A DNA stretch of 64,000 bases from Lachnospiraceae bacterium (GCA_024698705.1 JAILQX010000047.1:186001-250000), one strand, 5' to 3'; positions 26,940-35,456 are shown, numbered from the stretch's first letter. The notes: a model not told the origin generated them from the sequence alone. Numbers and translations are program-made.

Positions 26940-27703
26940 GTGTGAATATGATGGAGATTTTTTTGAGGCAGCAGGTCTTTGACTATGTGAAAAAAACGTT
27001 TAAAAGCGAACCGGAATATCTGTGGAAGAGATTTCCGGATTATGCGGTTTTCAGACATAAGGATAACCGCAAATGGTTCGGTATCGTCATGGACATAAGC
27101 AGAGATAAGCTTGGACTTGATGGTTCGGGGCTCGTTGATGTGCTCAATGTGAAGATAGACGATCCGGTCTACCACGATGCGCTTTTGCAGCAGGAAGGAA
27201 TATTGCCGGGATATCACTTAAACCATGGCAATTGGATATCAATCTTGCTTGACGGAACGGTGGGTATCGAGCAGGTCTGCGACCTGATAGATGCCGGCTA
27301 TGAAGCTACGGCTCCGGCAAAGAAAAAACGGAAGATACGTCCGCCGAAAGAATGGATAATACCGGCAAATCCGAAGTTTTACGATGTCGAGCAGGCTTTT
27401 GAGAACTCGGACGAGATCGATTGGAAGCAGGGAAACGGCATTAAAGCCGGAGATACGGTCTATATGTATCTGGCGGCACCCGTATCCACGATCATGTACA
27501 GATGCAAGGTACTTGAAACGGATATTCCATACGCTTATCGGGACGACAACCTGACGATCAAAGCGCTGATGAAGATAAAACTCGAAAAGCGCTATAAACC
27601 TGAAAGATTCACGTTTGAAGTTCTCAAAGAAGAGTATGGCATATATGCGATCAGAGGCCCGAGGGGAATACCCAATTCCTTAAGCGCCGCGTTGAAGAGA
27701 TAA
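26936..27703 (+). CDS. MmcQ/YjbR-like protein with C-terminal EVE-like domain
   Basis: A 255-residue protein. Residues about 5-115 match MmcQ/YjbR (CyaY-like fold; SEPEYLWKRFPDYAVFRH and HLNHGNWISILLDG). A basic linker, AKKKRKIRPPK, leads to a C-terminal part with WIIPANPKFYDVE and AGDTVYMYLAAPVSTIMYRC, which looks like an EVE/PUA-type domain known to bind modified nucleobases. That second assignment is by pattern and less sure. GTG at 26936 overlaps the previous stop; ATGs at 26948 or 26951 are alternatives. Function unknown. Confidence 0.7.
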   Translation: MSVNMMEIFLRQQVFDYVKKTFKSEPEYLWKRFPDYAVFRHKDNRKWFGIVMDISRDKLGLDGSGLVDVLNVKIDDPVYHDALLQQEGILPGYHLNHGNWISILLDGTVGIEQVCDLIDAGYEATAPAKKKRKIRPPKEWIIPANPKFYDVEQAFENSDEIDWKQGNGIKAGDTVYMYLAAPVSTIMYRCKVLETDIPYAYRDDNLTIKALMKIKLEKRYKPERFTFEVLKEEYGIYAIRGPRGIPNSLSAALKR

Positions 27704-27878
27704 TCCTTTGCTCTTATTTGGGGTTAAGGTCGATCAGAGGGTTTCCGTGGTGCGAACAGATAAAACAGCCAATCCGAAGGAATTATCTGTCGTGAGCTAC
27801 GAGGATCAAGCAGTTAGCGTATGGTCAAACAGATAAACCGGTAATCATAATATAACTTTAGAATACGTGAGGTGAAAT
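27704..27878 (+). other. Intergenic stretch with repeated ACAGATAA words
   Basis: ACAGATAA at 27756-27763 pairs with TTATCTGT at 27783-27790 around a 19-base loop, and AACAGATAAA recurs at 27828-27837. No terminator or clear promoter was recognised. It could be a structured leader of the next small gene or a protein-binding cluster. Confidence 0.4.
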
Positions 27879-28130
27879 ATGACAAACATACATCAGATGG
27901 AAGGGACGCCAATATATTTCATAGTTATAGTGGCGGTTGGTTTTCTGGCTATTATCCTATGGGGATATCTGTGGAATTATTATCTTATCAAAGAATTGAA
28001 ACAATTGAACAGCAAGATGCAGTCCATAGAGGATGCGTTGAGAAGGATTGCCAGAAACAATACCGGAACAACACCGACTTCACCGACAACGAAGGCTGCT
28101 AAGGAAGAACAGTCTGATTGGCAGCCATAG
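27879..28130 (+). CDS. Small single-span membrane protein
   Basis: An 83-residue protein with one membrane segment (residues about 11-31, PIYFIVIVAVGFLAIILWGY), a short amphipathic coiled-coil-like stretch (LKQLNSKMQSIEDALRRIA) and a Thr/Pro-rich tail. The GAGGTG upstream of the ATG supports the start. The layout resembles many small hypothetical Lachnospiraceae membrane proteins. No function proposed. Confidence 0.7.
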   Translation: MTNIHQMEGTPIYFIVIVAVGFLAIILWGYLWNYYLIKELKQLNSKMQSIEDALRRIARNNTGTTPTSPTTKAAKEEQSDWQP

Positions 28131-28142
28131 GGTAAGAAGATC

Positions 28143-28709
28143 ATGTGTGGCAGATATCGTTTTGGAGAAGAAACAGCTATATTTATCGATCGAAGCTTCA
28201 AGGCATACAATTCGATCAGTTCAGTGGGTGATATAACACCGGGAATGTCGCCGATCATATTGAGCGGCAGGGAACAGACGGTGAAGGCTGAAAATATGCT
28301 CTGGGGTATGGAAAACAAAGGCAGTATGATCATCAATGCCAGGGCAGAGTCGGTACATGAAAAGCCGATGTTTGCGAGCAGTATAAAGAGCAGGCGTATC
28401 ATTATCCCGGCACAGTATTTTTACGAGTGGGACAGTGAAAAGAATAAAGTTTCATTTGCTCTGCCCGAAAGCAATATCATATATCTGGCGGGCTTTTACA
28501 ACATGGTAAATAACAGAGATGCTTTTGTGATATTGACAACGGCAGCAAATGAGTCTATGGAACGTGTACATGACAGGATGCCGTTGATCATAGGAGAAAA
28601 TGACATAGACGACTGGATATATGAATCAGGCAAAACGGATGAATTCCTGCATGGTACGATGCCTCAGCTCAGGTCATGGCAGGACTATGAGCAGCTAAGT
28701 TTCGCATAA
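28143..28709 (+). CDS. SOS response-associated (SRAP) protein, YedK/HMCES family
   Basis: A 188-residue SRAP protein. The family forms a DNA-protein crosslink with abasic sites in single-stranded DNA through Cys2 and so protects them. Seen are MCGRYRF (Cys2), INARAES, the substrate-pocket PAQYFYEWD, and the C-terminal VHDRMPLII (His). It is slightly shorter than the E. coli protein but all core motifs are present. It begins 12 bases after the small membrane protein gene. Confidence 0.92.
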   Translation: MCGRYRFGEETAIFIDRSFKAYNSISSVGDITPGMSPIILSGREQTVKAENMLWGMENKGSMIINARAESVHEKPMFASSIKSRRIIIPAQYFYEWDSEKNKVSFALPESNIIYLAGFYNMVNNRDAFVILTTAANESMERVHDRMPLIIGENDIDDWIYESGKTDEFLHGTMPQLRSWQDYEQLSFA

Positions 28710-28758
28710 CAATCAGTTGGGTTTTGCCTGAGCTTGCGCCAAATAAGCAAAAATGTGG

Positions 28759-28764
28759 TATAAT
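28759..28764 (+). promoter_or_regulatory. Promoter -10 box framed by GTGG/CCAC
   Basis: TATAAT lies inside GTGG-TATAAT-CCAC (28755-28768), a short symmetric element that could be an operator. A TTGCGC at 28734-28739 is a weak -35, 19 bases away. Confidence 0.45.
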
Positions 28765-28785
28765 CCACCTGAGGAGGAGAAGAAT

Positions 28786-29052
28786 ATGAAAAGAGAAGAC
28801 GCGATACTTTTATCAAAGATTTATAAAGTACAGAAGGAAATAGGAAGAGAAGTCCAGGTTGGAGACATAGTATCAAGAATGATAATACCCAACGGAAGCT
28901 GCAAGCAAAAACTTGAGGAATTCAAGGATCTTGGATTTTTGGAAGAGACCGTGCTTCTGGGTGCAAACCAATACAGAGTTACACTTCCGGCCATCGATCA
29001 GATGTGCGCGTACAGAGACGTGAAAAGAGATATAGACGAGATCAGGGATTAA
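28786..29052 (+). CDS. Small hypothetical protein, possible winged helix
   Basis: An 88-residue protein of charged helices (LLSKIYKVQKEIGREVQVG, CKQKLEEFKDLGFLEE) followed by a beta-like segment, VLLGANQYRVTLP. The pattern suggests a winged-helix fold, but no family is recognised. The ATG at 28786 has GAGGAG about 9 bases upstream. It has its own promoter and terminator, so it is a single-gene transcript. Confidence 0.65.
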   Translation: MKREDAILLSKIYKVQKEIGREVQVGDIVSRMIIPNGSCKQKLEEFKDLGFLEETVLLGANQYRVTLPAIDQMCAYRDVKRDIDEIRD

Positions 29053-29080
29053 ATTGAATAACCAAATATCAGAGAGAACG

Positions 29081-29109
29081 GAGCCTTGTCGGATGACAGG
29101 GCTCTTTTT
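29081..29109 (+). terminator. Intrinsic terminator
   Basis: GAGCCTTGTC-GGAT-GACAGGGCTC followed by TTTTT: a ten-pair stem with one G-U. Confidence 0.9.
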
Positions 29110-29218
29110 ATATTTTATGAGTCATTTTTATGGTACAGCTTTTCGTTTAGTCTATAAGTAGATGACAGGAACAGGCGCCCCAAATGAAAGAACAGGCAAA
29201 AAACACAGGAGACAGAGC

Positions 29219-30112
29219 ATGAAAAATACTGATGCATTGAAGATATTGCAGGATTATTACGATAACGGTAATCCGACGGAGGATGAAGAATTCTTATTTG
29301 TTGAAGCTCTTAATTATCTGATAGACCAGACGAAGGATCCGCGGTATATGACCGAGCTCGGCTGGTATTACTGCTCCCAAAAAAGATTTGATCTGGAGAT
29401 CAGATATCTTGAGATGGCAGCGGAGTACGGTTACCTTCCGGCTATGGAGGAACTGGGATATATGTGGTATTACGGTCAGCACGGCGAACAGGATTACAAG
29501 AAGGCGTTTTATTATTTTTCAAAAGGAGCGGGAGATGACAAAACGCCGGGAAGCCTGTGGTGCAGATATAAACTGGCGGATATGTACCGTTTCGGCTGCG
29601 GGGTGAAGAAAAACGAAAAGAGATACAGGCAGATGATAGAAAAGGCCTACAAGGACGTAAAAGATGCACAGCATCTGAATGACCCGTATCCGGAGATATG
29701 CTACCGCCTTGCGGGGATAAGAGCGGAAGATGGAGCGGATGCTGCTGCGATCGCATTGCTTAAAAACGCAAAGGCATTTATGGCGGAAAGGCTCTCGTGG
29801 GAAGCATTCTGGGGACATATTGAAGTGATGGGAAGGATCGTGCGTATGCTGTACGGGCTCATGCCGGTCGACATGGAAGCGTTCGACTTTTACGACATGT
29901 TTTATCTGGCAGATCATCCCGGGAAGTATACATTTGATATGAACGGAGAGAGGTATGCCATAGATGTGTCTGATGATGAGGAACGTGCCGTGGGATTTGA
30001 CGGCAAATGGTATCGCACATTTGAGGATCTCTGTAATAAGGCAGAGATTGAAGGACGCAGATTTACAACAGTTTATGATGAGTTGCAGGACTGGAGGATT
30101 GAAAATGAATGA
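29219..30112 (+). CDS. Sel1-like repeat protein
   Basis: A 297-residue protein with helical repeats of Sel1/TPR type: LEMAAEYGYLPAMEELGYMW, then YKKAFYYFSKGA and YKLADMYRFGCGV, between residues about 55 and 150. The C-terminal third is different (DVSDDEERAVGFDGKWYRTF). Sel1 repeats mediate protein contacts. An ATG at 29162 in frame has no ribosome site, while AGGAGAC lies ahead of 29219. It overlaps the J-domain gene by eight bases, so they likely act together. Confidence 0.78.
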   Translation: MKNTDALKILQDYYDNGNPTEDEEFLFVEALNYLIDQTKDPRYMTELGWYYCSQKRFDLEIRYLEMAAEYGYLPAMEELGYMWYYGQHGEQDYKKAFYYFSKGAGDDKTPGSLWCRYKLADMYRFGCGVKKNEKRYRQMIEKAYKDVKDAQHLNDPYPEICYRLAGIRAEDGADAAAIALLKNAKAFMAERLSWEAFWGHIEVMGRIVRMLYGLMPVDMEAFDFYDMFYLADHPGKYTFDMNGERYAIDVSDDEERAVGFDGKWYRTFEDLCNKAEIEGRRFTTVYDELQDWRIENE

Positions 30113-30899
30113 GTTGATGAAAGTAACGGACAAAGACGATGAAAAATATGAACAGTACGAGGAACTGCTTGTGAGACGCGATCAGCTTTTCAAAGATGCG
30201 GGGTCATATATGACGGGCTATACACTGGAGTTCGGGGAAATGATCAACGCAAATTTTGAGTTGAAGGTCGAATGCATCAAGAAGAAAAAGACCATCAGCT
30301 ATTGCAGGCGGAGGATAAACCGCGGATTGAAGATAGACACATTGCATATGCAGGAAGAGATAGAAGCCGAGATGAAGCTTTACTATAGTCAGCTCGAGGA
30401 CATGTCGCGCGAACTGACCGATGCAAAGAATGCTGAAACAATCAGTGAATACAGGTTGGTACGTGCCAAGAAGATATACCGCAGACTTGCCAAGAAACTT
30501 CATCCTGACATCAATCCGGGTACAAAAAAAGATGAGAGTTTGAGAGAACTCTGGCAAAGGATCACGGAGGCATACAGGAAGAGTGACATAGATGAACTTG
30601 AGGATCTGGAAGCACTGACTAAGAAGACTATAGAAGATATGGGCAGTGAGAAATTTGAGATAAAGATCAAAGATATCGACAAACGTATCGAAAGGGTCGA
30701 GAGGCAGATCAATGAGATATTGACGACAGAGCCTTATATTTACGGAGAGCTGCTTAGGGATGAAACCAAGGTAAAAAATATGAAGGAAAGTCTTCAATCC
30801 GAGCATGAAAATTATGAGCAGTATCTGGAAATACTGACCAAAGATCTTGAAGAGATCCTGAGAGAAGGAGGCGCAACACTTATATGGACAATGAACTGA
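30105..30899 (+). CDS. J-domain (DnaJ-like) coiled-coil protein
   Basis: A 264-residue protein. A central J-domain-like segment, KIYRRLAKKLHPDINPG, holds the HPD tripeptide at residues 133-135, which in the family stimulates Hsp70 ATPase. It is flanked by long charged helices (residues about 10-110 and 190-260) likely to form coiled coils. The ATG at 30105 has GGAGG seven bases upstream and overlaps the end of the Sel1 gene. The domain is internal, unlike classic DnaJ, where it is N-terminal. Confidence 0.8.
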   Translation: MNELMKVTDKDDEKYEQYEELLVRRDQLFKDAGSYMTGYTLEFGEMINANFELKVECIKKKKTISYCRRRINRGLKIDTLHMQEEIEAEMKLYYSQLEDMSRELTDAKNAETISEYRLVRAKKIYRRLAKKLHPDINPGTKKDESLRELWQRITEAYRKSDIDELEDLEALTKKTIEDMGSEKFEIKIKDIDKRIERVERQINEILTTEPYIYGELLRDETKVKNMKESLQSEHENYEQYLEILTKDLEEILREGGATLIWTMN

Positions 30900-31279
30900 C
30901 GATCGGCAAACAGAATATGGTCTCTCTCATTTCCGGGAAGCCTCTTGAAGAACTGATCAAACCGTTGAAGCGTGAGATATTGCTCTTTGATTCGTATGTA
31001 GCGGGGACGGCGTATGTTGAGGATGAGAAATTCTATACGGACCTGAAGGAGGGCGATAAGCTTACACTTCAAAGAGAGCCTGCAAACCGCTTCGATGAGA
31101 GGGCGATCCTTATATTGGATGATAAAAAGCGCAAGCTCGGATATGTACCGGAAAAGGACAATATTGTTTTTGCACGCCTGATGGATGCGGGCAAATATCT
31201 CATAGCAAGGGTCAACAAAGCAGAAAACAAAGCATCTTTTTGGAAAATATCAATAAGTATTTATCTGGTAGATTTCTGA
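30884..31279 (+). CDS. HIRAN domain protein
   Basis: A 131-residue protein whose residues about 35-130 match the HIRAN pattern (VAGTAYVEDEKFY, LKEGDKLTLQREPANRFDERAILI, KLGYVPEKDN). HIRAN domains bind DNA ends or stalled-fork DNA in eukaryotic HLTF/Rad5 and occur alone in bacteria. It overlaps the J-domain gene by 16 bases, forming a Sel1/J/HIRAN operon. The cellular role in bacteria is not established. Confidence 0.85.
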   Translation: MDNELTIGKQNMVSLISGKPLEELIKPLKREILLFDSYVAGTAYVEDEKFYTDLKEGDKLTLQREPANRFDERAILILDDKKRKLGYVPEKDNIVFARLMDAGKYLIARVNKAENKASFWKISISIYLVDF

Positions 31280-31369
31280 GTAATATACGGAACTTTATGG
31301 TAAAATAACTTGTGTCAGGCCTTATGGGGCCGTATTTCAAAGTTGGGATTTCGATAAGGAGACCATGCC

Positions 31370-32368
31370 ATGCCCAAGGGAAATAATCAGAAACTTAAGT
31401 TATATTACCTGAGTCGTATTATGATCGAGAAGACCGATGATGATCATATGATAACCATGCCGGAGATACAAAAAGCGCTTGAAGCGTATGATGTGACCGC
31501 AGACAGAAAGAGTCTTTATGACGATATGGATGTGCTCAGATTATTTGGTCTGGACATCATAGGTGAGAAGATCGGACGCAATTACTATTATCATGTCGGA
31601 AAGAAGCAATTTGAGATCGCAGAACTCAAGCTTCTTGTTGATGCCATCCAGTCTTCCAAATTCATCACGGCGAAAAAATCCCAGGAGCTTATAAGGAAGC
31701 TCACAACCATGGCAAGCGAGTATGAGGCTTCACAGTTAAAACGTCAGGTCGTGGTACAGGGCAGAGTCAAGACGATGAACGAAAGTATCTACTATTTTGT
31801 GGATGACGTTCACAGGGCCATAACCGAAAACAGGCAGATTCAATTTGAATACATGCGCTGGAACATGGATAAAAAGATGGAGCGTTACCGCGATCAGCCT
31901 TACAGAGTCAGTCCATGGTCACTGACGTGGGATGACGAGAATTATTACCTCATCGCATATGATGAAGAGGCGGACTGCATCAAGCATTTCCGTGTGGATA
32001 AGATGAAGAGTATCAAGGTGCTCGATGAGAAAAGAGTCGGAAAAGATTGTTTTAAGGAATTCAATCTGGCTCAATACGCCAAGATGAGCTTCGGTATGTT
32101 CGGCGGTGAAAAGACCGGCGTCAAGATGGCCTTTAAAAATGAGATGGTCGGTGTTTTCATCGATCGGTTCGGCAGAGAGATCATGATACATCCGTCCAAA
32201 AAGGAAGGCTGGTCCGAAACCAGTGTTCAGGTTTCCGTAAGCGATCAGTTCTTCGGATGGGTATTTGCACTAGGTTCCGCAGTTAAGATAATCAGCCCGC
32301 AGAAGGTTGTAGAACGGTTTAAGACAGTACTTGAAAATACACAGAACTTATACGATACAAAAGGATAG
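31370..32368 (+). CDS. WYL-domain transcriptional regulator
   Basis: A 332-residue regulator with an N-terminal helix-turn-helix (residues about 5-80) and a WYL ligand-sensing domain (VSPWSLTWDDENYYLIAYD, then CIKHFRVDKMKSI). A C-terminal WCX-like part (IDRFGREIMIHP) follows. WYL proteins often control DNA-damage or phage-defence genes, possibly by binding nucleic acid. AAGGAG lies upstream of the ATG. It is separated from the HIRAN gene by 90 bases and probably has its own promoter. Confidence 0.88.
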   Translation: MPKGNNQKLKLYYLSRIMIEKTDDDHMITMPEIQKALEAYDVTADRKSLYDDMDVLRLFGLDIIGEKIGRNYYYHVGKKQFEIAELKLLVDAIQSSKFITAKKSQELIRKLTTMASEYEASQLKRQVVVQGRVKTMNESIYYFVDDVHRAITENRQIQFEYMRWNMDKKMERYRDQPYRVSPWSLTWDDENYYLIAYDEEADCIKHFRVDKMKSIKVLDEKRVGKDCFKEFNLAQYAKMSFGMFGGEKTGVKMAFKNEMVGVFIDRFGREIMIHPSKKEGWSETSVQVSVSDQFFGWVFALGSAVKIISPQKVVERFKTVLENTQNLYDTKG

Positions 32369-32449
32369 CGGCTTTGACGTGGAAGACAGTGGAGCGGCTG
32401 AAAAACTGTCAGTTGAGTTTGTGAAAAGGATGATCATCGGAGTAATATA

Positions 32450-33193
32450 ATGGGACTGTATGCCATAGGCGATCTGCATTTGCATTTTCAATCTGAATTA
32501 AAAGCATATAACCAGCTGCATGACAGAGTGTGGAAGGGACATGAGAAGAAGTTTGTCAAAAACTGTGCAAAGATTATTTCGGATGATGACACTTTGGTGC
32601 TTGTCGGAGATCACAGCTGGGGAAGGAAGCTTAAGGAGAGCGAGAAGGATCTTCAGTATATCATGGATCTTCCGGGGCGTAAGGTGCTTTTGCGAGGAAA
32701 TCATGACATGTTCTGGGATGTGAAGAAGACGGAAAGTCTTAACATGGAGTATAAGGACAGGCTGTTTTTTCTGCAGAATAACTATTATCCGTATGAGGAT
32801 TATGCACTGGTCGGGACCAAGGGATTTACTTTTGAAGGACCGTTTTATATCGATCATTTTGGCAGGATAATCGGCTGGGACGAGACCGCCGAGGAGCAGG
32901 CAAAAAAACTTGTTGCAAGAGAAAGTGAGAGACTCAGACAGTCGTTTGAAAGCGCTGTAAATGATGGTTTTACCAAGTTTATAATGTTTTTGCACTATCC
33001 GCCTACCAATATACTGGAGAAGGAGAGTGTGTTCACGGCCATGGCCGATGAGTACAGGCCTGAGCAGGTGATCTATGCTCACTCACACGGAGAGAGCAGA
33101 TTCTATGACAGCATCATGGGTGAAAAGAACGGGATAAGATATTCTCTTGTTTCCGGAGATTTCTTAAAATGGATGCCGATGAAAGTCATATAG
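32450..33193 (+). CDS. Metallophosphoesterase
   Basis: A 247-residue calcineurin-like phosphoesterase. The metal motifs are GDLHLH near the N-terminus, LVGDHSWG (in place of the usual GDxxD), LLRGNHDMFWD and the late YAHSHGE. All the expected metal-binding blocks are visible. The substrate is unknown. It lies 81 bases after the WYL gene and may share its transcript. Confidence 0.85.
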   Translation: MGLYAIGDLHLHFQSELKAYNQLHDRVWKGHEKKFVKNCAKIISDDDTLVLVGDHSWGRKLKESEKDLQYIMDLPGRKVLLRGNHDMFWDVKKTESLNMEYKDRLFFLQNNYYPYEDYALVGTKGFTFEGPFYIDHFGRIIGWDETAEEQAKKLVARESERLRQSFESAVNDGFTKFIMFLHYPPTNILEKESVFTAMADEYRPEQVIYAHSHGESRFYDSIMGEKNGIRYSLVSGDFLKWMPMKVI

Positions 33194-33249
33194 CACTGTG
33201 AAATACAATGAAGAAATAAAATAGCTGACCGGATATAAAGACGGTGTAT

Positions 33250-33281
33250 AAAAACAGAAAGCAGGGGTATTCCCTGCTTTC
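33250..33281 (-). terminator. Terminator of the PadR-thioesterase operon
   Basis: AAAGCAGGG-5 bases-CCCTGCTTT. On the minus strand the stem is followed by a T-rich tract; on the plus strand it is not, so it serves the minus-strand operon. Confidence 0.8.
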
Positions 33282-33303
33282 CGCATCTGTATCATAAATT
33301 ATA

Positions 33304-33702
33304 TTAAAGTTTAAAGCCCGTTCCGATGAACTGGATTATGTCACGCCCCGTGTCATCCGTTACGTCCACATTGACGACGCAGGAGCTGCGACCGTTTTTC
33401 TTGAATGTTGCCGTGGCGATCAGTTTTGTCCCCTTGGGAGCGTTCAGGTAATTGACGCTGACCTGCTGAGCGACCGTAGGCATATGTGAATTGTTGGAAA
33501 GCGTTGCAAACGCAAAGTCGGCAAGTGTGAACATCACTCCGCCCATGATACCGCCGTTGGCATTGCGATGATCGTCATTTAAGAGCAGACAGCATATCGA
33601 TCTGTCCTCCGTAAGTTCCTCGATATAAGCGCCACTGATGGTAGCATATCTGTCACCCTTAAAATATTCTCTTGCTTCTTCTATGTTTTTGAACGTTGCC
33701 AT
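33304..33702 (-). CDS. PaaI-like hotdog thioesterase
   Basis: A 132-residue single-hotdog protein with HRNANGGIMGGVMFTLADFAFA, shared here as NANGGIMGGVMFTLADFA, and a later SVNYLNAPKGTKLIATATF: the PaaI/YigI acyl-CoA thioesterase pattern. The Asp in the helix (TLADFA) fits the catalytic position. It is the last gene of the PadR operon, 10 bases after the DUF4097 gene. Substrate unknown. Confidence 0.85.
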   Translation of the reverse strand: MATFKNIEEAREYFKGDRYATISGAYIEELTEDRSICCLLLNDDHRNANGGIMGGVMFTLADFAFATLSNNSHMPTVAQQVSVNYLNAPKGTKLIATATFKKNGRSSCVVNVDVTDDTGRDIIQFIGTGFKL

Positions 33703-33712
33703 GTATTACCTC

Positions 33713-34465
33713 TTATTCGTTGAATCTTATTATGATGTCGCCGCTTGATGCGGTTGCTGACAGCTCTTTTTTGCCACCCTGTGAATTCTTCAGATTGGTA
33801 TCACCCGAGCTTACCGAAGTATTAACCGAAAAATCCTTTTCTGAACCGTCGATGTCACCGATTATCTCACCGCTCGATACTTTGAAGTCGATAGAAGAGT
33901 CTGCATTAAGATGGTTGAAGTGGATGGTTCCCGAACTTGCCTCTGCGGTTACGGTGGAAACATTCACTCTGGTAAGTGCTGCATATCCCGAAGAAAGATG
34001 TTCGTCAAGCTTATTGAAGTTTACATCCGATATCATGATCTCACCGCTTGAAACTTTAAGCTTTGCATCGCCCTTGAAATTTTCGGGCAATGTGATCCTG
34101 ATCCCATCATAGTTCTGAGTATCAAAGTTTATGATAAAATATGATTTCTGATTACGTACCTCATTGGGCCTGCGGATCTTAAGTGTTCCGTTATCTTCGG
34201 ATATATCCCAAAGTTCATATTCCTTATCATTATAATATTCTATCACGGGCTTATCAACATTACCTGTTCTGAGAGTTATGCATTGCGAATATGCTTCAGC
34301 ATCTATCGAATCGATATCTTCCTTGCAATTGTATGTTGCCGGTACGTAATCACGTGTACCGGAATTGAATTTTTTAAGGTTGCCGCCTGTCATGAGGAAT
34401 GCGATGACAACAAGTATAAAACCTGTAATGCACATGGCACCTGCAAATAAATAAATTTTTTTCAT
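33713..34465 (-). CDS. DUF4097-type membrane-anchored beta-helix protein
   Basis: A 250-residue protein with an N-terminal membrane segment (residues about 4-25) and an extracellular region of repeated strands, such as LKVSSGEIMISDVNF, VSTVTAEASSGTIHF and DFKVSSGEIIGD. The SSG-containing repeats are typical of DUF4097 (LiaX/putative adhesin). These proteins often follow PadR and DUF1700 genes, as here, and are linked to envelope stress. Only 12 bases separate it from the DUF1700 gene. Confidence 0.85.
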   Translation of the reverse strand: MKKIYLFAGAMCITGFILVVIAFLMTGGNLKKFNSGTRDYVPATYNCKEDIDSIDAEAYSQCITLRTGNVDKPVIEYYNDKEYELWDISEDNGTLKIRRPNEVRNQKSYFIINFDTQNYDGIRITLPENFKGDAKLKVSSGEIMISDVNFNKLDEHLSSGYAALTRVNVSTVTAEASSGTIHFNHLNADSSIDFKVSSGEIIGDIDGSEKDFSVNTSVSSGDTNLKNSQGGKKELSATASSGDIIIRFNE

Positions 34466-34477
34466 AATGTCCCCTTT

Positions 34478-35092
34478 TTATCTTACAAATAATTTTTTGA
34501 TACCGCGGATCGGGATCTTAAACAACTGGATCGCGGCAATACTTAATGCGATTATCGGTTTCCAGAGAAGAATGGTTATACCGCCGAGCAGCAGACCGCA
34601 GCCGATACTGCCTATCACAGTGACAAACGGTATGTGCTGGAAGAAGCCAATGAACGGTAAAAACATACAGCCGAGGGCCGAAACGCCGAGTGACAGTTCA
34701 ACTGCGTATATGCTGAAGATCACAGCCCACAGAGCGATATACATTGACAGTATGATCACAAACAGTGAGGCCAGTAGAGGAAGCCATACAGGAAAACCGA
34801 TGATGGCAAGTATGATCCACAACACTCCGTGCCCTTTTTGGGTAGCCTTCTCGTGACTGTCTTTGATCTTATCGTAAACAAGTGTTGTTACAGGCATGTC
34901 GAGTCTTGCGGCTTCCACGGCTTTTTCAACCGATTCCATGTCTGCTACGGCTTCTTCTTCACTCATGCCGTCTTCGATCCTGTCCTCGAGCATCTCAGCA
35001 TAGTATTCATACAATGAAGGATTATCTATGCCTGCCGAGGCAAGAGCGGATTTCAAATTGTCCAGATATTGTACTTTAGTCATTATCTTCAC
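34478..35092 (-). CDS. DUF1700 family membrane protein
   Basis: A 204-residue protein. The N-terminal cytoplasmic motif YLDNLKSALASAG and YYAEMLEDRIEDGMSEEEAV are the DUF1700 signature, followed by about four membrane segments. In known systems DUF1700 proteins are controlled by and act with the PadR regulator encoded just upstream (17-base overlap). Probably an envelope-stress sensor or effector. Confidence 0.88.
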   Translation of the reverse strand: MKIMTKVQYLDNLKSALASAGIDNPSLYEYYAEMLEDRIEDGMSEEEAVADMESVEKAVEAARLDMPVTTLVYDKIKDSHEKATQKGHGVLWIILAIIGFPVWLPLLASLFVIILSMYIALWAVIFSIYAVELSLGVSALGCMFLPFIGFFQHIPFVTVIGSIGCGLLLGGITILLWKPIIALSIAAIQLFKIPIRGIKKLFVR

Positions 35093-35408
35093 TTCTTTCC
35101 TTTGTTATATACTGATAAACCTTTATGATCTCTTCCCATTCTTTTAAAAGTTCCGTGATCCGTTCACGTCCGGCATCCGTTATCTGATAATACTTTCGGA
35201 GTCGTCCGTTATGCTCCTTCGAATTGACTGTGAGCATATTGGCGGCTTCAAGTCTTTTTAATATGGGATATAATGTAGATTCCGTTATATCGATGAAACT
35301 GTTTACATCCTTTACCAGCTGATAGCCGTAGGATTCGCCCCGCTCAAGTACAGCGAGTATACAGGCATCGAGGATTCCGCGTCTGAATTGAGCATCCATA
35401 TTTAACAC
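35076..35408 (-). CDS. PadR family transcriptional regulator
   Basis: A 110-residue winged-helix repressor: RGILDACILAVLERGESYGYQLV, within which LAVLERGESYGYQL is the PadR hallmark, then ITESTLYPILKRLEAANML and RKYYQITDAGRE. It is the first gene of the operon and probably represses its own promoter through the inverted repeat at 35425-35447. GGAGG precedes the ATG. Confidence 0.94.
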   Translation of the reverse strand: MLNMDAQFRRGILDACILAVLERGESYGYQLVKDVNSFIDITESTLYPILKRLEAANMLTVNSKEHNGRLRKYYQITDAGRERITELLKEWEEIIKVYQYITKERSEDND

Positions 35409-35424
35409 CTCCTATGCTATGTAC

Positions 35425-35456
35425 AATACTATACGATACATAGTATTATGTGTCAA
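35425..35456 (-). promoter_or_regulatory. PadR operon promoter with overlapping inverted repeat
   Basis: On the minus strand TTGACA (35451-35456) and TATAGT (35428-35433) are 17 bases apart. The inverted repeat AATACTAT-7 bases-ATAGTATT covers 35425-35447, overlapping the -10 and most of the spacer. It fits autorepression by PadR; binding is inferred. Confidence 0.75.

Noticed and set aside
29964-30104. Longer start for the J-domain protein
   Set aside because: It would overlap the Sel1 gene by about 150 bases in a frame without coding character; GGAGG points to 30105.
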